Shown here one piece after another: positions 26,168-35,228 of a stretch of DNA of 64,000 nucleotides. Source of the DNA: Planococcus liqunii (lineage in GTDB: Bacteria > Bacillota > Bacilli > Bacillales_A > Planococcaceae); the NCBI RefSeq assembly GCF_030413595.1, contig NZ_CP129238.1, positions 1,736,001 through 1,800,000 of the forward strand, read 5' to 3'. Position numbers and translations under genes: made by a program. Numbering within the stretch: the first letter of the stretch is position 1; each line of letters starts with the position of its first letter. A model generated the notes under the pieces. The model had not been told where the DNA came from. It saw only the letters and a list, made by a program, of their open reading frames with translations, and did no database searches.

Positions 26168-26302
26168 TCAAAGTGAACGTTCGTAAAGTAGTCTGAGACT
26201 ATTACGAACGCTTTTTATGCGGATTTCAGGTGATTTTAAGGCGTTCGCAAATGTGTACTTTTACGAACGCTTTCATTTCCAAAATTAGCTAGCTATCTTT
26301 AG
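26168..26302 (+). repeat. Hairpin repeat (family B tail, copy B0) beside IS3
   Basis: First hairpin GTTCGTAA ... TTACGAAC with an inner TAGTC/GACTA stem (26179-26212). Second is GCGTTCGCAAATG paired with TTTTACGAACGC (26242-26270). Then comes the conserved tail TTTCCAAAATTAGCTAGCTA (26276-26295). The same tail is found at 44092 and 51357. Confidence 0.75.
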
Positions 26303-26405
26303 GGTGTTTGGGTATATTCGAATAAAAGGTTATTGAATTCTCATTTATTTTAAAAAGAACGCCCAGATGACGATTATAAGGGTTATGTAGAAAAGGGGTA
26401 GGCAG

Positions 26406-26906
26406 TTGGACGAATTAGTACAAATGCAAATAAAGCGGTTACGGGATATGAATTTTGATGCTGACCTGTTGCTGAGCAAGAGAGGCGAGTTAGAACAGCA
26501 ATGGGAAGATGCTTTTGTGAAGGATTTAAGCAAAGCACAAAAAAGAAAGATCGCTTTTCCGCAGTGCATGTGGAATGCATTCAGCTGGAACAAAATTGAG
26601 TGCCTAAAAGAGCAGGTGGCAGTCGATGCGTTCAATCAGCAAAAGAAGGTAGGATGCTATCTGTTCTATGCGAATATCGACGATGCGTTGTTCATCAAAA
26701 AGGCCAATCGAATAAAAGCAGAAGATATCATCCATACCGATAGCCCTGCTATTGAAAAAACTTTTACCAGTGTCCAAAATAATCCATCCTACTTTAACTC
26801 TGTTGAAGAATTACGTGCAGATTTCTATGTCGTCGATGAACACTTTACCTGGACATATGTTCTGACTCATGAAGAAGGCTGTGGTCCATACTTTTATAAG
26901 CCTTAA
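26406..26906 (+). CDS. DUF4275 family protein
   Basis: This 166-residue soluble protein has the DUF4275 pattern: WEDAFVKDLSKAQKRKIAF, MWNAFSWNKIECL, KVGCYLFYANIDDA and a C-terminal WTYVLTHEEGCGPYFYKP. TTG 26406 has AAAGGGG 7 bases upstream. A broken second copy of the family lies at 52623. Function unknown. The gene sits between repeat copies B0 and B1. Confidence 0.8.
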   Translation: MDELVQMQIKRLRDMNFDADLLLSKRGELEQQWEDAFVKDLSKAQKRKIAFPQCMWNAFSWNKIECLKEQVAVDAFNQQKKVGCYLFYANIDDALFIKKANRIKAEDIIHTDSPAIEKTFTSVQNNPSYFNSVEELRADFYVVDEHFTWTYVLTHEEGCGPYFYKP

Positions 26907-26987
26907 CAGTTTCTTTTTTACTAATACTTGGTTATTGAACGAAACAAATAAGACGATTTCATATCATTTCGAAGAAATGCCACTTCT

Positions 26988-27100
26988 AGTTTACATATCA
27001 TGAGGTTATCGGTAGCTGCATACAAAAGAAGGGAGAGAAGATGCGCTTTGTTTAGCATCTTCTCTCCCTCTTTGTCTATAAAAATGCAATTTTATGAACA
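26988..27100 (+). repeat. Family B repeat, copy B1
   Basis: Starts AGTTTACATATCATGAGG and carries the hairpin GGGAGAGAAGATGC / GCATCTTCTCTCCC, then TTTGTCTATAAAA and TTTTATGAAC. The hairpin could also terminate the DUF4275 transcript. Confidence 0.8.
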
Positions 27101-27114
27101 GCGTCTCTAAAAAC

Positions 27115-28109
27115 TTAATAGATATGAAAATACTTTTGAATCTCATTTTTTTCATTTGTTAAGCTCAATGCCAGCATCAGAAGAATACGCGCCTTCGGGG
27201 GATTTAATGATCCAGATACGATATAACCGTGTTGATGGTCCATCTCAGTCCGGCTTACGATTCCTGTAGCGAGCCGTGAAGATCGTATGACAGAGACTCC
27301 GCTAGTTAACGCATCTTGAATTCCAGCCTGTGCTTGAGCAGAAAGGGTATAGCCGCCAGTGGGGCTACGACGATTCCTTTTGCGCCGGCTTGTACCGCTG
27401 CATCATATAAAAACCGGTCGTCGCCTTGATGCGCATAGATGATTGATACCTTGGGCAACTCATTGGCCATTTTTAAGTCGAAGGCGGTTTCAGTCGTATG
27501 GAGATGCGCAATATCTTTGTAGAAATAGTAAACTTCTCCTCCGACGATCGAACCGATGTAGCCTTGTTCCATGGCATTGAACGCATCTACTGTGGTGGTA
27601 TTCATTTTCGTGATAAACCGTGCAGACCCGATGCGGTCGTTAAGAACAACCAGTACGCCTTTTCCAGATGATTGTTCCTTGCATGCGACTTTCACGCCAT
27701 TGTAGATGTTCAACGGACCTTCTGCACTGATGGCTGTTGCGGGTCTGACCGCTCCAACAATGACGACGGGCTTATGGCTTTTGGTTACTAAGTGCAAAAA
27801 ATAAGCCGTTTCTTCGAGCGTATCTGTGCCATGCGTGATTACAACGCCGTCTATTCCTTCATCCGCTAAAGTTTCATTCACATAGGTGCCCAATGCCAGA
27901 AGCCGTTCGGTTGTCATATCCACACTATCAATGTTGAACAGCTGCTCGAACTGTATGTTCGCAACATCTGCCAAATCAGGAACTGCCGTCAGTAATTCTT
28001 CGATAGGAAGAGCGCCGGGCTTATAGCCTGTCGTCATGGTACGTGAGCTGCCAGCTCCTGCGATAGTTCCGCCAGTTGCAATGATTTTAATCGTCGACTT
28101 ATCCTTCAT
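27115..28109 (-). pseudogene. Type II-like L-asparaginase gene with a frameshift near its 3' end
   Basis: From ATG 28109 (AGGAG upstream) the frame encodes a normal asparaginase with IIATGGTIAGAG (nucleophile Thr) and ITHGTDTLEETA (second Thr-Asp). It ends early at 27306 after GIVVAPLAA. In the next frame the expected C terminus continues to 27115: GYTLSAQAQAGIQDALTSG, then VIRSSRLATGIVSRTEMDHQ and a conserved end. One indel near 27345-27355 explains this. The truncated 268-residue product would lack the C-terminal domain. It is last in the operon with the PLP enzyme, RidA and the YheO-like regulator. Confidence 0.85.
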
Positions 28110-28149
28110 CCTATTGCTCCTCACTCTTTTTTCCGAGCCTGTCTTCAGC

Positions 28150-29253
28150 TTATTTCGATTTAATCCCTGCACCGCAAAGAGGGATGATGATTTTTTCTTC
28201 GGGTGCCTTATTGTATTTGAGATAGCCCGCATAGTTTACTGCTGATGTTATTTCCACATAGAATCCTTTGTCGCTCAGGGCGGCACGTGCGCTCAAGATT
28301 TCGTTTTCTTCAATATTAATAAAGGTGCCACCAGTATTGCGTACGGCTTCTAAAATCTGTTGGGAACGGGCAGGGGCAGCGATAGCGATACCTTCTGCTA
28401 AAGTCCCTGTGTTGGCAACAGGCACTGCTGATTCCTCGCCGGTTCGGAAGGCTTTCGAAAGAGGCGCACAATTGTCCGCTTGAATGGCTACAATCTTTGG
28501 CATTTTATCGATTAAGCCATTTTCGAGCAATTCTTTAAAGCCATAATACGCTCCCAAGAGAAGGGTGCCGTTGCCAACCGGAATTATTAAAGCATCAGAT
28601 GCAGCGTTTAATTGTTCGTAAATTTCATAAGCATAGGTTTTCGTGCCTTCGTAAAAGTAGGGATTGTACACATGGCTGGCATAGAACACGTTTTCTTCGT
28701 TCACAGCTTTCTGTGCCGCAGCTGCCACATCCTCCCGTGTACCGCGGATCTCTTTGATGGTGGCGCCATGCGCTTTGACTTGAGCAACTTTCTTCGGTGA
28801 AGTCTCATCACTTAAATAAATGTCACAAGGAATCCCACAGCGGGCTGCATACGCGGCAATGGCGGTTCCTGCATTGCCGCTGCTGTCGGCGATCACTTTC
28901 GAGACGCCCAACTCTTTTGCCTTTGTCATCAAAACAGCAGCGCCACGGTCTTTAAAGGATAACGTAGGCATCATGTAATCGATTTTTACGTAGACATTCG
29001 GTTCTGCAGGATCCAACACGATTAAAGGTGATTGGCCTTCACCCATTGTCACAGACTGCCATTTGTTGGAACCTTTTTCGAAGGGCATGGTCTCGAAATA
29101 ACGCCACAACGAATTCGGGTAGTTGTTCCAGGAGCTGACATCAATTTTAGGGATGTCTTTTGCTATATTGAATACTCCTCCGCATTCACATCTCCAGAGA
29201 GAAGGCGTCATATCGTATTTTTTACTGCAGCTATTGCAAACAAATTGAGTCAT
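28150..29253 (-). CDS. Threonine synthase-like PLP enzyme with zinc ribbon
   Basis: This 367-residue fold-type II PLP enzyme has an N-terminal zinc ribbon (CNSC ... CECG, Cys6/9/22/24), the Schiff-base Lys in TLSFKDRGA and the phosphate-cup sequence DSSGNAGTAIAAYAA. It could be a threonine synthase, but its partners (RidA, asparaginase, YheO-like regulator) argue for an amino-acid lyase or catabolic role in which RidA removes reactive enamines. Start ATG 29253 follows AAGGTTG. It is 67 bp behind ridA. Confidence 0.8.
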   Translation of the reverse strand: MTQFVCNSCSKKYDMTPSLWRCECGGVFNIAKDIPKIDVSSWNNYPNSLWRYFETMPFEKGSNKWQSVTMGEGQSPLIVLDPAEPNVYVKIDYMMPTLSFKDRGAAVLMTKAKELGVSKVIADSSGNAGTAIAAYAARCGIPCDIYLSDETSPKKVAQVKAHGATIKEIRGTREDVAAAAQKAVNEENVFYASHVYNPYFYEGTKTYAYEIYEQLNAASDALIIPVGNGTLLLGAYYGFKELLENGLIDKMPKIVAIQADNCAPLSKAFRTGEESAVPVANTGTLAEGIAIAAPARSQQILEAVRNTGGTFINIEENEILSARAALSDKGFYVEITSAVNYAGYLKYNKAPEEKIIIPLCGAGIKSK

Positions 29254-29319
29254 CTTTTATCAACCTTTCAAGAATATTTTATATAAAATAGATTTATTTA
29301 TATGGCATGAATAAAAAAA

Positions 29320-29694
29320 TTAGATATAGGCAATGGCTTCCACTTCAATTTTAAAACCAAAGTGCAATTCGTTGGTCGGAACAACGGTCCGAGCCGGTTT
29401 GGATTCACCAAAAAACGCCTTATAGACGCCATCCACTCGACTCCAGAGTTGCACATCTGGTATATACAGCGTCATGCGCAAAATCCGCTCTTTGTTACTT
29501 CCGGCTGCTTTCACGATCTTTTCGACGTTCTTCAGCGCTTTTAATGTTTCTTCTTCGATTGTGCCAAATTCTTTTTCACCGGTTTCTGGGTTGATGGCAA
29601 ATTGGCCCGATACGTAGACCGTGTTCTCGTGGATGGTGGCCAATGCATAGTGGCCGTTGGATTTTAAATTTCCTACTTCAAAAAGACTTTTCAT
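29320..29694 (-). CDS. RidA family enamine/imine deaminase
   Basis: This 124-residue trimeric RidA-type protein hydrolyses reactive enamines and imines formed by PLP enzymes. The key Arg lies in KPARTVVPTNELHFGFKIEVEAIAY. It starts 10 bp after the regulator gene with AAGGAG and stands directly before a PLP lyase-like gene, its natural partner. Length is normal. Confidence 0.85.
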   Translation of the reverse strand: MKSLFEVGNLKSNGHYALATIHENTVYVSGQFAINPETGEKEFGTIEEETLKALKNVEKIVKAAGSNKERILRMTLYIPDVQLWSRVDGVYKAFFGESKPARTVVPTNELHFGFKIEVEAIAYI

Positions 29695-29704
29695 GTCATT
29701 CTCC

Positions 29705-30358
29705 TTAACTTGATTTAGTTTTGATATCGTCCAAATAGCTGTAAACCGTTACTTTAGAAATGCCCAGTAAAGAGGCGACTTTCTCAACCGACCCTTTCAT
29801 GAGAAAAATGCCTTTCTCGTCCATAAATCTTATTAATTCAATCTTTTCATGGCGTTTCATGACTGGATGAACACTGTTTTGAATGATCTGCTGAATCAGC
29901 TGGTCCACTATTCCTTCAACATTCTCAATTTCATCTTCTGAGGAAGGAGTACGATTTTCTTGCATATTGACTGGTGGAGAAAGAAACGCATCCATAAAGT
30001 GCTGCATCTGATTCAATGCTTCCACATCAAAATTGATGCAGAAAGCGCCAATCACTTTTTGCTTAGAATCACGTATCAATGAAGTTGAAGAACGAATCGT
30101 GCGCTTGTCTTCTGTGGTGAATGTATAGCCGGCGAGATGATCTTCTTTAAAGTCTTTGGACTGCAAAACAGTCTTCACCAGGTGATCGAAAGATTGACCG
30201 ACTTCTCTGCCTGTAACGTGATTGTTTACGGTAAACATGACGGATGCTTGAGGATTCGTTAAGTCGTGTATCACCACTTCACAGTTTGGACCGAACATTT
30301 TTGCGGTGGATTTTGCTATGGGAACAAAACTCTCTAATATTTTCTCGATTTCTTCCAT
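29705..30358 (-). CDS. YheO-like PAS / helix-turn-helix regulator (DauR type)
   Basis: This 217-residue protein has an N-terminal YheO PAS domain (about 1-115, FGPNCEVVIHDLTNP ... IGAFCINFDVEAL) and a C-terminal HTH_22 domain (KGSVEKVASLLGISKVTVYSYL). The family includes DauR, which controls D-arginine catabolism. It is first in the operon, so it probably regulates it. ATG 30358 is preferred to ATG 30373 because GAGGGA fits. Two direct repeats in the promoter (30394, 30423) are candidate binding sites. Confidence 0.82.
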   Translation of the reverse strand: MEEIEKILESFVPIAKSTAKMFGPNCEVVIHDLTNPQASVMFTVNNHVTGREVGQSFDHLVKTVLQSKDFKEDHLAGYTFTTEDKRTIRSSTSLIRDSKQKVIGAFCINFDVEALNQMQHFMDAFLSPPVNMQENRTPSSEDEIENVEGIVDQLIQQIIQNSVHPVMKRHEKIELIRFMDEKGIFLMKGSVEKVASLLGISKVTVYSYLDDIKTKSS

Positions 30359-30393
30359 GGTTAATTCCCTCATTCTATTGGATTTTATTCAAT

Positions 30394-30438
30394 TATAGAT
30401 TTTTTTATATGAAATATCAATTTATAGATTTTTTTATA
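30394..30438. promoter_or_regulatory. Duplicated 16-bp operator candidate before YheO-like operon
   Basis: TATAGATTTTTTTATA occurs twice (30394-30409 and 30423-30438), 29 bp apart, 36 bp upstream of the operon start. A similar ATAGATTTATTTATAT lies at 29288 between ridA and the PLP gene. The YheO-like protein is the obvious candidate ligand. Confidence 0.45.
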
Positions 30439-30649
30439 CAAAATAAGAGAAACAATCTTAAGGAATATGAAATTACTTCAAAATAAATGTAATGTCCTTA
30501 AGAATATCGGTTCTAAAACAGTGTTAGTTGAGTCGGACATTTCTTTTGAAGGGAGAATAAGGGGAATTTGGGAGGAGAGCTTCTATTCTTTACAGTGGCT
30601 AGCATATAGATAAGCAAATAAGCAAATAAGTAAATATAAGGTTCTTTTT

Positions 30650-30770
30650 GGTTTACATATGATGATTTATCAGAAGAAGCATGGATAAAAAAAGAGGGAG
30701 AGAGGATGCTGGAAAAACAGCTCTTCTCTCCCTTTGGTTCGTAAAAGCGTACTTTTACGAACGGTTTATA
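30650..30770 (+). repeat. Family B repeat, copy B2
   Basis: GTTTACATATGATGA ... TTATCAGAAG, then hairpin GGGAGAGAGGATGCTG / CAGCTCTTCTCTCCC. The perfect palindrome GTTCGTAAAAG-CGT-ACTTTTACGAAC follows. This copy shows most clearly that the right end of family B is itself an inverted repeat. Confidence 0.8.
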
Positions 30771-30857
30771 AAGAACTAAAATTTTAGGAGATCTAACACG
30801 AATGACTTGGTAGTTTATAACTCATAAGAATAGGAACATTTTTATAGTTGTCAATTC

Positions 30858-31373
30858 AAGTCGAATGAGACAAGACATTCATGAATACCTCAAATGATGT
30901 ATTGTAATTCGGTACTTTCGAGGGGATTTGATTGAATATCAAGAGAAAGTCCATGGTCTCCTTTTGGATTATCCGGCTGATGCGGCCATTGCTACTCTCA
31001 TTGGTACAGCATTGCCCCAGGCCTCCACTTCGTTTTTCCACAGCTTGCAGATCAATAGCTTTTGAAATAACTAGAAAAGACCGAGTATAGCGAACCCGTA
31101 AATGTTCAAGACAATAACAGGAAACAGTTTTATGCAATTCCCAGTATTGGTCCCCAATATTTCGAGCGACCAGCCCAGCTTGAGTTTCGACAGGATATAG
31201 TCGACATCTTCTTGATTGATCGGTCGCCGACAGCCGCAGTTATCCCGCTTGGACACATAGTCGAGCTGGGCCGTAAAGGTGTTATAGGGCTGACAGTGTT
31301 TGAGCTCATAATAAATGGTGCTCTTGCTTCGCTTCAATTTCGAAGCGATGTAAGATAACGATTTCTGTTCCAA
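30858..31373 (-). pseudogene. Degraded IS30-family transposase
   Basis: The first frame (31373-31071) has the IS30 N terminus: SYIASKLKRSKSTIYYELK, AQLDYVSKRDNCGCRRP and ILSKLKLGWSLE. A second frame (to 30858) gives QCCTNESSNGRISRIIQKET and a C-terminal NYNTSFEVFMNVL, matching the IS30 end (GTNENxNGLxRxxxPK). The catalytic middle is deleted and a frameshift separates the pieces. Element ends are not recognisable. Confidence 0.75.
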
Positions 31374-31544
31374 GTAATCACTCTTGGTAACAATATATTC
31401 CCATGGTATGTAAGGGGCTTAGTTGAGGACAATCCTTAGTCGATTCTCGTTAATTGTTTGTATCCACTTGAGCTGTTTTTATTTTCTAACCGTTCGATCT
31501 AATATGACAAACCATAGTTTATAATGTATTTTGCAAAGTACTTT

Positions 31545-32399
31545 TTATTTTCCACTATTAGTCCTCTTGTCAATTAGCAGTAAAATGATTAATACCATTA
31601 CACTAATTACCACTATAAACAAAAATGATAAGTATAATGACATAAACCCTTCAAATGACTCATCAAACTCCATAAGAGCGATATCTGGAATATATATACC
31701 ACCCATAGAAATAAATCTAGTCACTTCAAGATAAATAATATGAAAAGCCATGCTCATCCATAGTGAACCTGTATATTTTCTATAAAGCTGCAAGGCAATT
31801 CCAAAGGTGTAAAGCAATATGAAATAGTCTAGCGTAAATTCAAAAGACTCATTTAAAAATAATGATGTTAGTGCCGTCACTGCAATTGGCACACAAATGA
31901 ATATCAATGGCTGTAATAACAAGGAGACAATAAAGTGATATTTTTTATTCAACTCTTCAAAGATCAGCCCCCGAATAAAGACTTCTTCTGGAAAGGCTTC
32001 AAATAAAAGTGCTATTACGGAATTAATAAAAATAGCGATAAGTACATTTACTGATAAGTTTATAGTGACATTTTCAATGCCTCCTATGAAATAGGCTGTT
32101 AGAATTCCTAATACTACTAAAGCAAAAGGCAACACAAGCCCGATAATCAATTTAGGATATGACTTTATTCCACTTAAGCCAATATTTTTAAAGATGCTTG
32201 GATTTTTTTGTTTCAGCAAAAAAAGTACCATCGTCGTTAATCCGGTAAATATGACACCTTGCAAAAGCATCGCAATTTGCCAACTAAAACCATGCGTTTC
32301 GATTAAATATCGTCCAGTATTTCCTGATATAAAAAGAAACAAGGTTACGAAGAGAAAGTACAGCAACAGCCGACTGATCCTGAATTTTGAAGATTCCAT
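31545..32399 (-). CDS. CPBP (CAAX protease/bacteriocin-processing) family membrane protease
   Basis: This 284-residue protein has about eight membrane helices. The CPBP motifs are present: FPEEVFIRGLIFEEL (EExxxR) and, later, GSLWMSMAFH with the His of motif 3 or 4. Members process peptides in the membrane or protect bacteriocin producers. The gene is AT-rich and isolated on the minus strand. Shine-Dalgarno AAAGGAGCG lies before ATG 32399. Confidence 0.82.
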   Translation of the reverse strand: MESSKFRISRLLLYFLFVTLFLFISGNTGRYLIETHGFSWQIAMLLQGVIFTGLTTMVLFLLKQKNPSIFKNIGLSGIKSYPKLIIGLVLPFALVVLGILTAYFIGGIENVTINLSVNVLIAIFINSVIALLFEAFPEEVFIRGLIFEELNKKYHFIVSLLLQPLIFICVPIAVTALTSLFLNESFEFTLDYFILLYTFGIALQLYRKYTGSLWMSMAFHIIYLEVTRFISMGGIYIPDIALMEFDESFEGFMSLYLSFLFIVVISVMVLIILLLIDKRTNSGK

Positions 32400-32486
32400 T
32401 GAACGCTCCTTTTTCTCGAATTAATCCGACTATCGCAGTGCAAAATAGTTTATCTTGTCCAGCAACAGGCTGATCCATACGGAGAG

Positions 32487-33023
32487 TTATTCATCAGATA
32501 TAAGGTTCTCAATAAATGCAGCTTCTTTTTTATAAATCTTGTACATAAAGTACATCAATACCGAAACGGCAAAAATAGTAGATGATTCATCGAAATTCTC
32601 TTCGAGAAGTATTCTAGTTTTAAATGAGAAGTCATCTGGTTTAATGGTAGCGATATGTATTCCATCTATTTTAATTTCTACTTCCTGGCTCCAATTTTCA
32701 TCAATTCGTATATTTTTCCCATCGATTTCACCTACAACACAAAAGTAGAGCAAACTATTACCGGCTTTGTCTTTAAGGGTATAAGTAATGCCTTCCATTT
32801 TTATAATATATGTAGCAACAAGAAAGTTTTTGATGCTTCGTTTTTCAATCCCCATTACAACTGTAGTTCCATTATTAAAAGTAAATGAAAATGAACTTCC
32901 TTTTTCAAATACGGAAATATCTTCCTTTTCGATATAGCCGATACTCTCTTTTTTTTCATTTTCCACGGGGAGAACTTTCCCTTTTCCCATGTATAGACCA
33001 TCTTTAAAATAATATTGTTTCAA
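32487..33023 (-). CDS. Hypothetical protein, possible tubby C-terminal-like domain
   Basis: This 178-residue, beta-rich protein has many short strands (YYFKDGLYMGKGKVLPV, IKDG-like turns, EGITYTLKDKAGNSLLYF, IDGIHIATIKPDDF). It ends in a hydrophobic helix-like segment (STIFAVSVLMYFMYKIYKKE). The repeat pattern of strands followed by a C-terminal hydrophobic helix recalls YxjI/LURP-one (tubby-like) proteins, but this is inference. TTG 33023 fits AAAGGAG at 8 bases; ATG 33047 lies before it. Confidence 0.55.
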   Translation of the reverse strand: MKQYYFKDGLYMGKGKVLPVENEKKESIGYIEKEDISVFEKGSSFSFTFNNGTTVVMGIEKRSIKNFLVATYIIKMEGITYTLKDKAGNSLLYFCVVGEIDGKNIRIDENWSQEVEIKIDGIHIATIKPDDFSFKTRILLEENFDESSTIFAVSVLMYFMYKIYKKEAAFIENLISDE

Positions 33024-33326
33024 ATTCCCCACTCCTTTCCAACGCAATTAGTTTGAGAATAATTTTGTTAAATAAAGGTCTGGCAATCAGAAAAAGTTAG
33101 TTCTAATAACAGTAACTCTCGCCTTTGTATATTTTAGTTAATTTATTTCAAATCTAATTCCGATTTAATACTGGCCGTTCATGCTTTATTTACGGTACCA
33201 GTGAGAAAAAGTTTCACTAGTCCACTCGTCTGCCATATTAATTAAATAATTAAAGTATCTTAATAAAACTTTAGCGCTTTTTTCATTTTGAGAAATGAAA
33301 TAGTTTATATAAATAGATAGACAAAC

Positions 33327-33452
33327 AGTTTACATATCATAACCTATCAGAAGTAGTATTTATCCTAATAACAAAAAGCTAAAGGGAAGAAGAGGGACTA
33401 GTCAGCTCTTCTTCCCTTTGTCTTTATATCTGTACTTTTACGGACGCTTTTT
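33327..33452 (+). repeat. Family B repeat, copy B3
   Basis: AGTTTACATATCATAACC-TATCAGAAGTAG, a spacer with CCTAATAACAAAAAG, hairpin AAAGGGAAGAAGAG / CTCTTCTTCCCTTT, then GTC and TGTACTTTTACGGACG. The rest of the gap 33048-33588 has no other recognisable content. Confidence 0.8.
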
Positions 33453-33588
33453 AAATTATTTATAAATTAAATAAAAAGTGCTTTAAGATTTTCTAATTAT
33501 TGGTAATATAACCATATATACATTGGGATTAAATAGAGGATGAAAGCAGTCCGTATAAAGGAAAGTAAACAGAAAGGGGCAGAATTAA

Positions 33589-34518
33589 ATGAAAGCTAAA
33601 GAAATCGTCAAGGAATTTGGTTTTGAAGGAGAAGAAGAGCCCGTCAGTATCTATCCGTTTTCGCCAGTTTACCGGATGACACGGCCTGAAGGCGACTTTA
33701 TCGTTAAAAAAACGCAGCATCCAATCGAGAAGGCACATCGTCTATTGAGATATACAAGCACTTTAAACGAACAAGGCGTTGAGGTGATTGTTCCGGCAAA
33801 AATTCAAGCAGAAAATCCACGGACGTTCGATGAAGAAACCTATGTCGTTTATCCTTTTATTCAAGGCGTGCCTTATACCGGGCAGGATTGGGAGATCACA
33901 GAAGCAGGGAGGTTGCTTGGACGAATTCACTCATTATCCCCAGTAGATAATGAATTTGGATTGGATACATACGATGTATTTGATTTTACGGAAGATGAAG
34001 TCAAAGAGAGCTTCCAGCATATTGTGCAACATGCAGCTCCATACGGACTAACAATCAATCCATTATTAGAAGTCCGGCTGCTGCAAGCGGTCCGGCAACA
34101 AGACGAACTGAAGCAAGCCGGCTTGTTTTCTGTCGCAAGCCCGCACGATTTTAAAGCGAATAACCTTGTTTATACCCCTCAACCTTATTTGATTGATCCG
34201 GATAATGCTGGATGGATTCCCCGAATATTTGATTTGGCACTTGTCCTGTTGTTGTTTCATAATGAACTGGCCTCTGCTCCAGACCGACCGTTTACCAAAC
34301 AGCAATGGCACCTGTTTTTAGCGGGATACAGAGAATTCGTAAACTTATCGCATGAGGAGAAAATGAATTGGCCGAAAGCACTGGACCATGTTTTCCTGGA
34401 TGAAGTAATGTGGCTGATGGCGGATGTAGAAGAAGATTGGCAGAATCCGGCGCAGCGAGCTTTATTTAATCATCTTATTCAATTGTTTTTGAATTCGGAA
34501 GAATACGATTTAATTTAA
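33589..34518 (+). CDS. Aminoglycoside phosphotransferase-like (APH) kinase
   Basis: This 309-residue protein-kinase-like fold protein has the N-lobe Lys in GDFIVKKTQHP, the hinge YVVYPFIQGVPY, the catalytic loop SPHDFKANNLVYT (HD and N) and the metal Asp in YLIDPDNAGWIPRIFDLA. The family phosphorylates small molecules such as aminoglycosides, choline or homoserine. Nothing in the sequence or context shows that this is a resistance enzyme. Shine-Dalgarno AAAGGGG precedes ATG 33589. Confidence 0.8.
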   Translation: MKAKEIVKEFGFEGEEEPVSIYPFSPVYRMTRPEGDFIVKKTQHPIEKAHRLLRYTSTLNEQGVEVIVPAKIQAENPRTFDEETYVVYPFIQGVPYTGQDWEITEAGRLLGRIHSLSPVDNEFGLDTYDVFDFTEDEVKESFQHIVQHAAPYGLTINPLLEVRLLQAVRQQDELKQAGLFSVASPHDFKANNLVYTPQPYLIDPDNAGWIPRIFDLALVLLLFHNELASAPDRPFTKQQWHLFLAGYREFVNLSHEEKMNWPKALDHVFLDEVMWLMADVEEDWQNPAQRALFNHLIQLFLNSEEYDLI

Positions 34519-34604
34519 GTGATGTGCAGTGGATTGAATCGAATCAAAGGGAAGTGGGAGTTGAGTTACATTCGGTTAGTTTGATTTATCCCAATAGAGA
34601 AGTT

Positions 34605-35030
34605 CTAATTAGCAATTTCTTCATTTCTTCCCCTCGCAATAGAATTGAGGAGAAGGATGTAAAACGGATACCCTATCGTTCCGCCTATTGCTAAAAGACC
34701 AGTAACAGGATTTGGATCATCACCGCTATAAGTCAGTGGGAATAAAGATGCGAATATTAAAACGAAAAGAACAAAATAAGGCAGCCAGAATAGCGCGGTT
34801 ATAAAGTTTACTTTTCTATTGTTCAACCACTTTTTGGTAACGAAATAGATCAGTATGGATCCTCCTATAAATGTAGCAATCAGAGTTACATTCGTTAAAG
34901 CGTTCACTGTACCAATATCCCAGCTGGTGAGTCTGCTGATTCGATAAACATTCACCATCAATTCAAAGGGGATAAACACGATGAAAGCATACAGCATACT
35001 AACTACATTCAACTTCAAGAAATAGTTCAT
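34605..35030 (-). CDS. Hypothetical four-helix membrane protein
   Basis: This 141-residue protein has four hydrophobic helices (about 7-28, 42-64, 75-98, 108-130) and a short charged C terminus (NSIARGRNEEIAN). GGGAG stands before ATG 35030. No family recognised. It is the only minus-strand gene between the APH-like and ASCH genes, and palindromes of family A lie near both of its ends. Confidence 0.6.
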   Translation of the reverse strand: MNYFLKLNVVSMLYAFIVFIPFELMVNVYRISRLTSWDIGTVNALTNVTLIATFIGGSILIYFVTKKWLNNRKVNFITALFWLPYFVLFVLIFASLFPLTYSGDDPNPVTGLLAIGGTIGYPFYILLLNSIARGRNEEIAN

Positions 35031-35140
35031 TTAATGATCTCCCTTCAAATTTTCCGGAAAAATGCTAAAGCTCTACAGAAGACTAGACTTATTGGTACCC
35101 AGTAAGGTTTCGGATTTTGCAATAGAAATTCCACAAGTTT

Positions 35141-35174
35141 TGAGTGTAACTCAATGTGAATTAAGTTACATTCA
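35141..35174. repeat. Family A palindrome, copy A2
   Basis: Arms GAGTGTAACTCAA and TTAAGTTACATTC around TGTGAA, 55 bp upstream of the start of the gene at 35229. A weaker half copy (GAGTTACATTC) is at 34563. Confidence 0.75.
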
Positions 35175-35228
35175 CTTCAGCAATCTATTTGGTTGCAAAA
35201 CGGAAGACCAAAGATGGAGGTGCAACGG

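Larger units (their letters stand above)
24774..26170 (-). mobile_element. IS3-family insertion sequence, about 1.4 kb
   Basis: Complete element with two overlapping transposase frames on the minus strand. Ends are TGACTCCC (left) and TGAGACAA (right, reverse complement). Both ends share AAGTAGACA and AGTTTAT inside an imperfect inverted repeat of about 35 bp. A 3-bp direct duplication AAG flanks the element, which is typical for IS3. Intact reading frames and the clean target duplication suggest a recent insertion. Confidence 0.85.

Noticed and set aside
33589..34518. Aminoglycoside resistance gene
   Set aside because: Only the general APH fold is visible; the family has many metabolic members and nothing in the sequence or context points to resistance.
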